A stretch of DNA of 64,000 bases from contig JAUIAU010000004.1 in assembly GCA_030425185.1 (NCBI GenBank), positions 62,001 to 126,000 of the forward strand, in the 5' to 3' direction. Positions 62,507 through 64,000 of the stretch are shown piece after piece. Source of the DNA: Alphaproteobacteria bacterium. Its GTDB lineage: Bacteria; Pseudomonadota; Alphaproteobacteria; Rhodobacterales; Rhodobacteraceae. Within the stretch, counting starts at the first letter, position 1; every line of letters starts with the position of its first letter. A program made the position numbers and the translations under genes. The notes under the pieces were generated by a model. That model did not search any database, was not told the DNA's origin, and was given only the letters and a program-made list of their open reading frames with translations.

Positions 62507-62617
62507 ATGGGGCAAGAGAACGCCCTACGCTGTGCAGATCGCGCCGGGCTCGCGGATAGTTCGGGAGCTCCCCTCGCCACCTGTCCAAAAGGACAGGTTC
62601 CTCGCGAAACAATCTGA
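62507..62617 (+). CDS. Candidate small ORF, 36 aa
   Basis: ATG with TTAGGA upstream and an AT-rich, TATAAAAT-containing region preceding; translation MGQENALRCADRAGLADSSGAPLATCPKGQVPRETI; low certainty. Confidence 0.15.
   Translation: MGQENALRCADRAGLADSSGAPLATCPKGQVPRETI
62579..62598. promoter_or_regulatory. lux-box-like perfect 20-bp palindrome
   Basis: ACCTGTCCAA-AAGGACAGGT wait-free reading: ACCTGTCCAAAAGGACAGGT; outer hexamers ACCTGT/ACAGGT match the classical lux box, arms 8 bp around AAAA. Confidence 0.45.
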
Positions 62618-62642
62618 CGGATCGTGCCCCGACGCAAAAGAA

Positions 62643-62672
62643 ACGGCGCGAAAGCCCCTGCCTTCGCGCCGT
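62643..62672 (-). terminator. Rho-independent terminator downstream of the MttB-family gene
   Basis: ACGGCGCGAA-N10-TTCGCGCCGT followed by TTCTTTT on the minus strand. Confidence 0.85.
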
Positions 62673-62696
62673 GATCCTTCGCCGGATCGAGTCGCC

Positions 62697-63995
62697 TCAG
62701 CTGAAGGCGTCGGGCATCGAGGCCTTCTTCTCGAGGACATAGGTGCGCAGCCGGCCCTCGATCTCGGGGTCCAGCATCGGCTGCTGGTAGTCGGCGAGCA
62801 ACTTCTTCACGCGCGCCGTTGCCAAGGTGGCGGTGTCGCGGGCGCCGTCCTCATCCCAGGTCTCGAACGGCTTGTAGTCCAGCACCTCGGTCCGCCAGAA
62901 CGCATCCTTGAAATGCGCCTGCGTGTGTGCACAGCCGAGGAAGTGCCCGCCCGGGCCTACCTCGCGGATCGCACCCATCGCCTGGGCTTCTTCCGAGACC
63001 GACACCCCGCGCGCCAGGTGGTGCAGCGTCCCCAGTTGGTCGGCGTCCATCACGAACTTCTCGAAGCTCGCCACCAGGCCGCCTTCCAGCCAGCCGCAGG
63101 CGTGGAGCATGAAGTTGACCCCGGCCAGCAGTGCCGCATTCAGCGAGTTGGCGCTTTCATAGCCCGCCTGCGCGTCCGGCAGCTTCGATCCGCAGAACCC
63201 GCCGCCCGAGCGGTACGGCAGGCCCATCCGGCGGGCCAGTTGCCCGGCCCCCAGCGTGATCTGCGCGGCCTCCGGTGTGCCGAAGGTCGGCGCACCGCTG
63301 TTCATGTCGATGGAGGTCACGAAAGTGCCGAAGATGATGGGCGAACCGGCCCGGATAAGTTGAGAATAGGCAACCCCGGCCATGACCTCGGCCAACACCT
63401 GTGTCAGCGTCCCGGCGACCGAGACCGGCGCCATCGCGCCGCCGACGATGAATGGCGACAGGATTGAGGCCTGGTTGGCGGCGGCGTAGACCTCGAGCGC
63501 CCCCATCATGGTGGCGTCGAAGGTCAGCGGCGAGTTCACGTTGATCAGCGAGGTCATCACGGTGTTTTCCGCGACGAACTCCTTGCCGAACAGGATCTCG
63601 CACATCTCGACCGAATCACGGGCCCGGCTGGGCTCGGTCACCGACCCCATGAAGGGTTTGTCCGACAGCGTCATGTGCGCCAGAAGCATGTCGAGGTGTC
63701 GCTTGTTCACCGGAACATCGGTCGGCTCGCAGACGGTCCCGCCCGAATGGTGCAGCCACTTCGACATGTAGGCCAGTTTCACGAACTTCTCGAAGTCGGC
63801 CATCGTCGCATAGCGGCGCCCTTCCAGCCCGTCCCGCACGAAGGGCGGTCCGTAAACCGGTGCAAGAACGAGGTTCTTGCCGCCGATGACCACATCCTTG
63901 CTGCGATTGCGGGCGACCTGGGTGAACTCCGACGGCGCTGTCGCGCAGAGTTTCCGGGCAAGACCGCGCGGGATCCGGACCCGTTCGCCGGTCAC
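62697..63995 (-). CDS. Trimethylamine methyltransferase (MttB/MtgB) family protein, likely 5'-truncated by the window edge
   Basis: GSVTEPSRARDSVEMCEILFG, TPEAAQITLGAGQLARRMGLPYRSGGGFCGSKLPDAQAGYES, GHFLGCAHTQAHFKDAFWRTEVLD; ordinary TGA stop, no in-frame amber in the visible part. Confidence 0.88.
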   Translation of the reverse strand: MTGERVRIPRGLARKLCATAPSEFTQVARNRSKDVVIGGKNLVLAPVYGPPFVRDGLEGRRYATMADFEKFVKLAYMSKWLHHSGGTVCEPTDVPVNKRHLDMLLAHMTLSDKPFMGSVTEPSRARDSVEMCEILFGKEFVAENTVMTSLINVNSPLTFDATMMGALEVYAAANQASILSPFIVGGAMAPVSVAGTLTQVLAEVMAGVAYSQLIRAGSPIIFGTFVTSIDMNSGAPTFGTPEAAQITLGAGQLARRMGLPYRSGGGFCGSKLPDAQAGYESANSLNAALLAGVNFMLHACGWLEGGLVASFEKFVMDADQLGTLHHLARGVSVSEEAQAMGAIREVGPGGHFLGCAHTQAHFKDAFWRTEVLDYKPFETWDEDGARDTATLATARVKKLLADYQQPMLDPEIEGRLRTYVLEKKASMPDAFS

Positions 63996-64000
63996 ATCGG

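Overview
A contiguous, GC-rich, gene-dense chromosomal segment with codon usage and gene order typical of an alphaproteobacterium of the Rhodobacterales/Rhodobacteraceae type; the species cannot be fixed from the sequence alone. Recognisable blocks: the 5' part of a branched-chain amino-acid type ABC operon (SBP-livG-livF, minus strand); a PQQ-type sugar dehydrogenase; an anchored RTX-like protein; a GlxA-type AraC regulator; class II DAHP synthase; yicC-gmk; a complete phoR-pstSCAB-phoU-phoB locus with a Pho box; bdhA plus a patatin; psuK-psuG; rpsB-tsf; an aroQ-luxR pair encoding a LuxR solo; an XRE-cupin regulator divergent from an AMP-ligase/DsbA/MFS operon; mfd; hemB; a penicillin acylase-family protein; nifR3(dusB)-ntrB-ntrC-ntrY-ntrX-trkA-trkH-hfq-hflX; ispDF-pgpA-cinA; amt; hpt; lipA; a DUF6456-like protein; and a partial MttB-family methyltransferase. 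No rRNA, tRNA, CRISPR array, IS element or prophage was recognised. Most of the window is ordinary core genome. The best candidates for something undescribed are non-coding: (i) a probable sRNA ending in an orphan terminator at about 20605-20690 (minus); (ii) a 290-bp intergenic region with a perfect 14-bp hairpin at 28341-28377; (iii) a long intergenic region at 62042-62696 carrying a perfect CtrA-type site and a perfect 20-bp lux-box-like palindrome; and (iv) strong intra-operon stem-loops directly after two separate SBP genes. Protein-level oddities include a LuxR solo with altered ligand-pocket residues, an NtrC without GAFTGA, and a TetR regulator with a Pro-rich tail.
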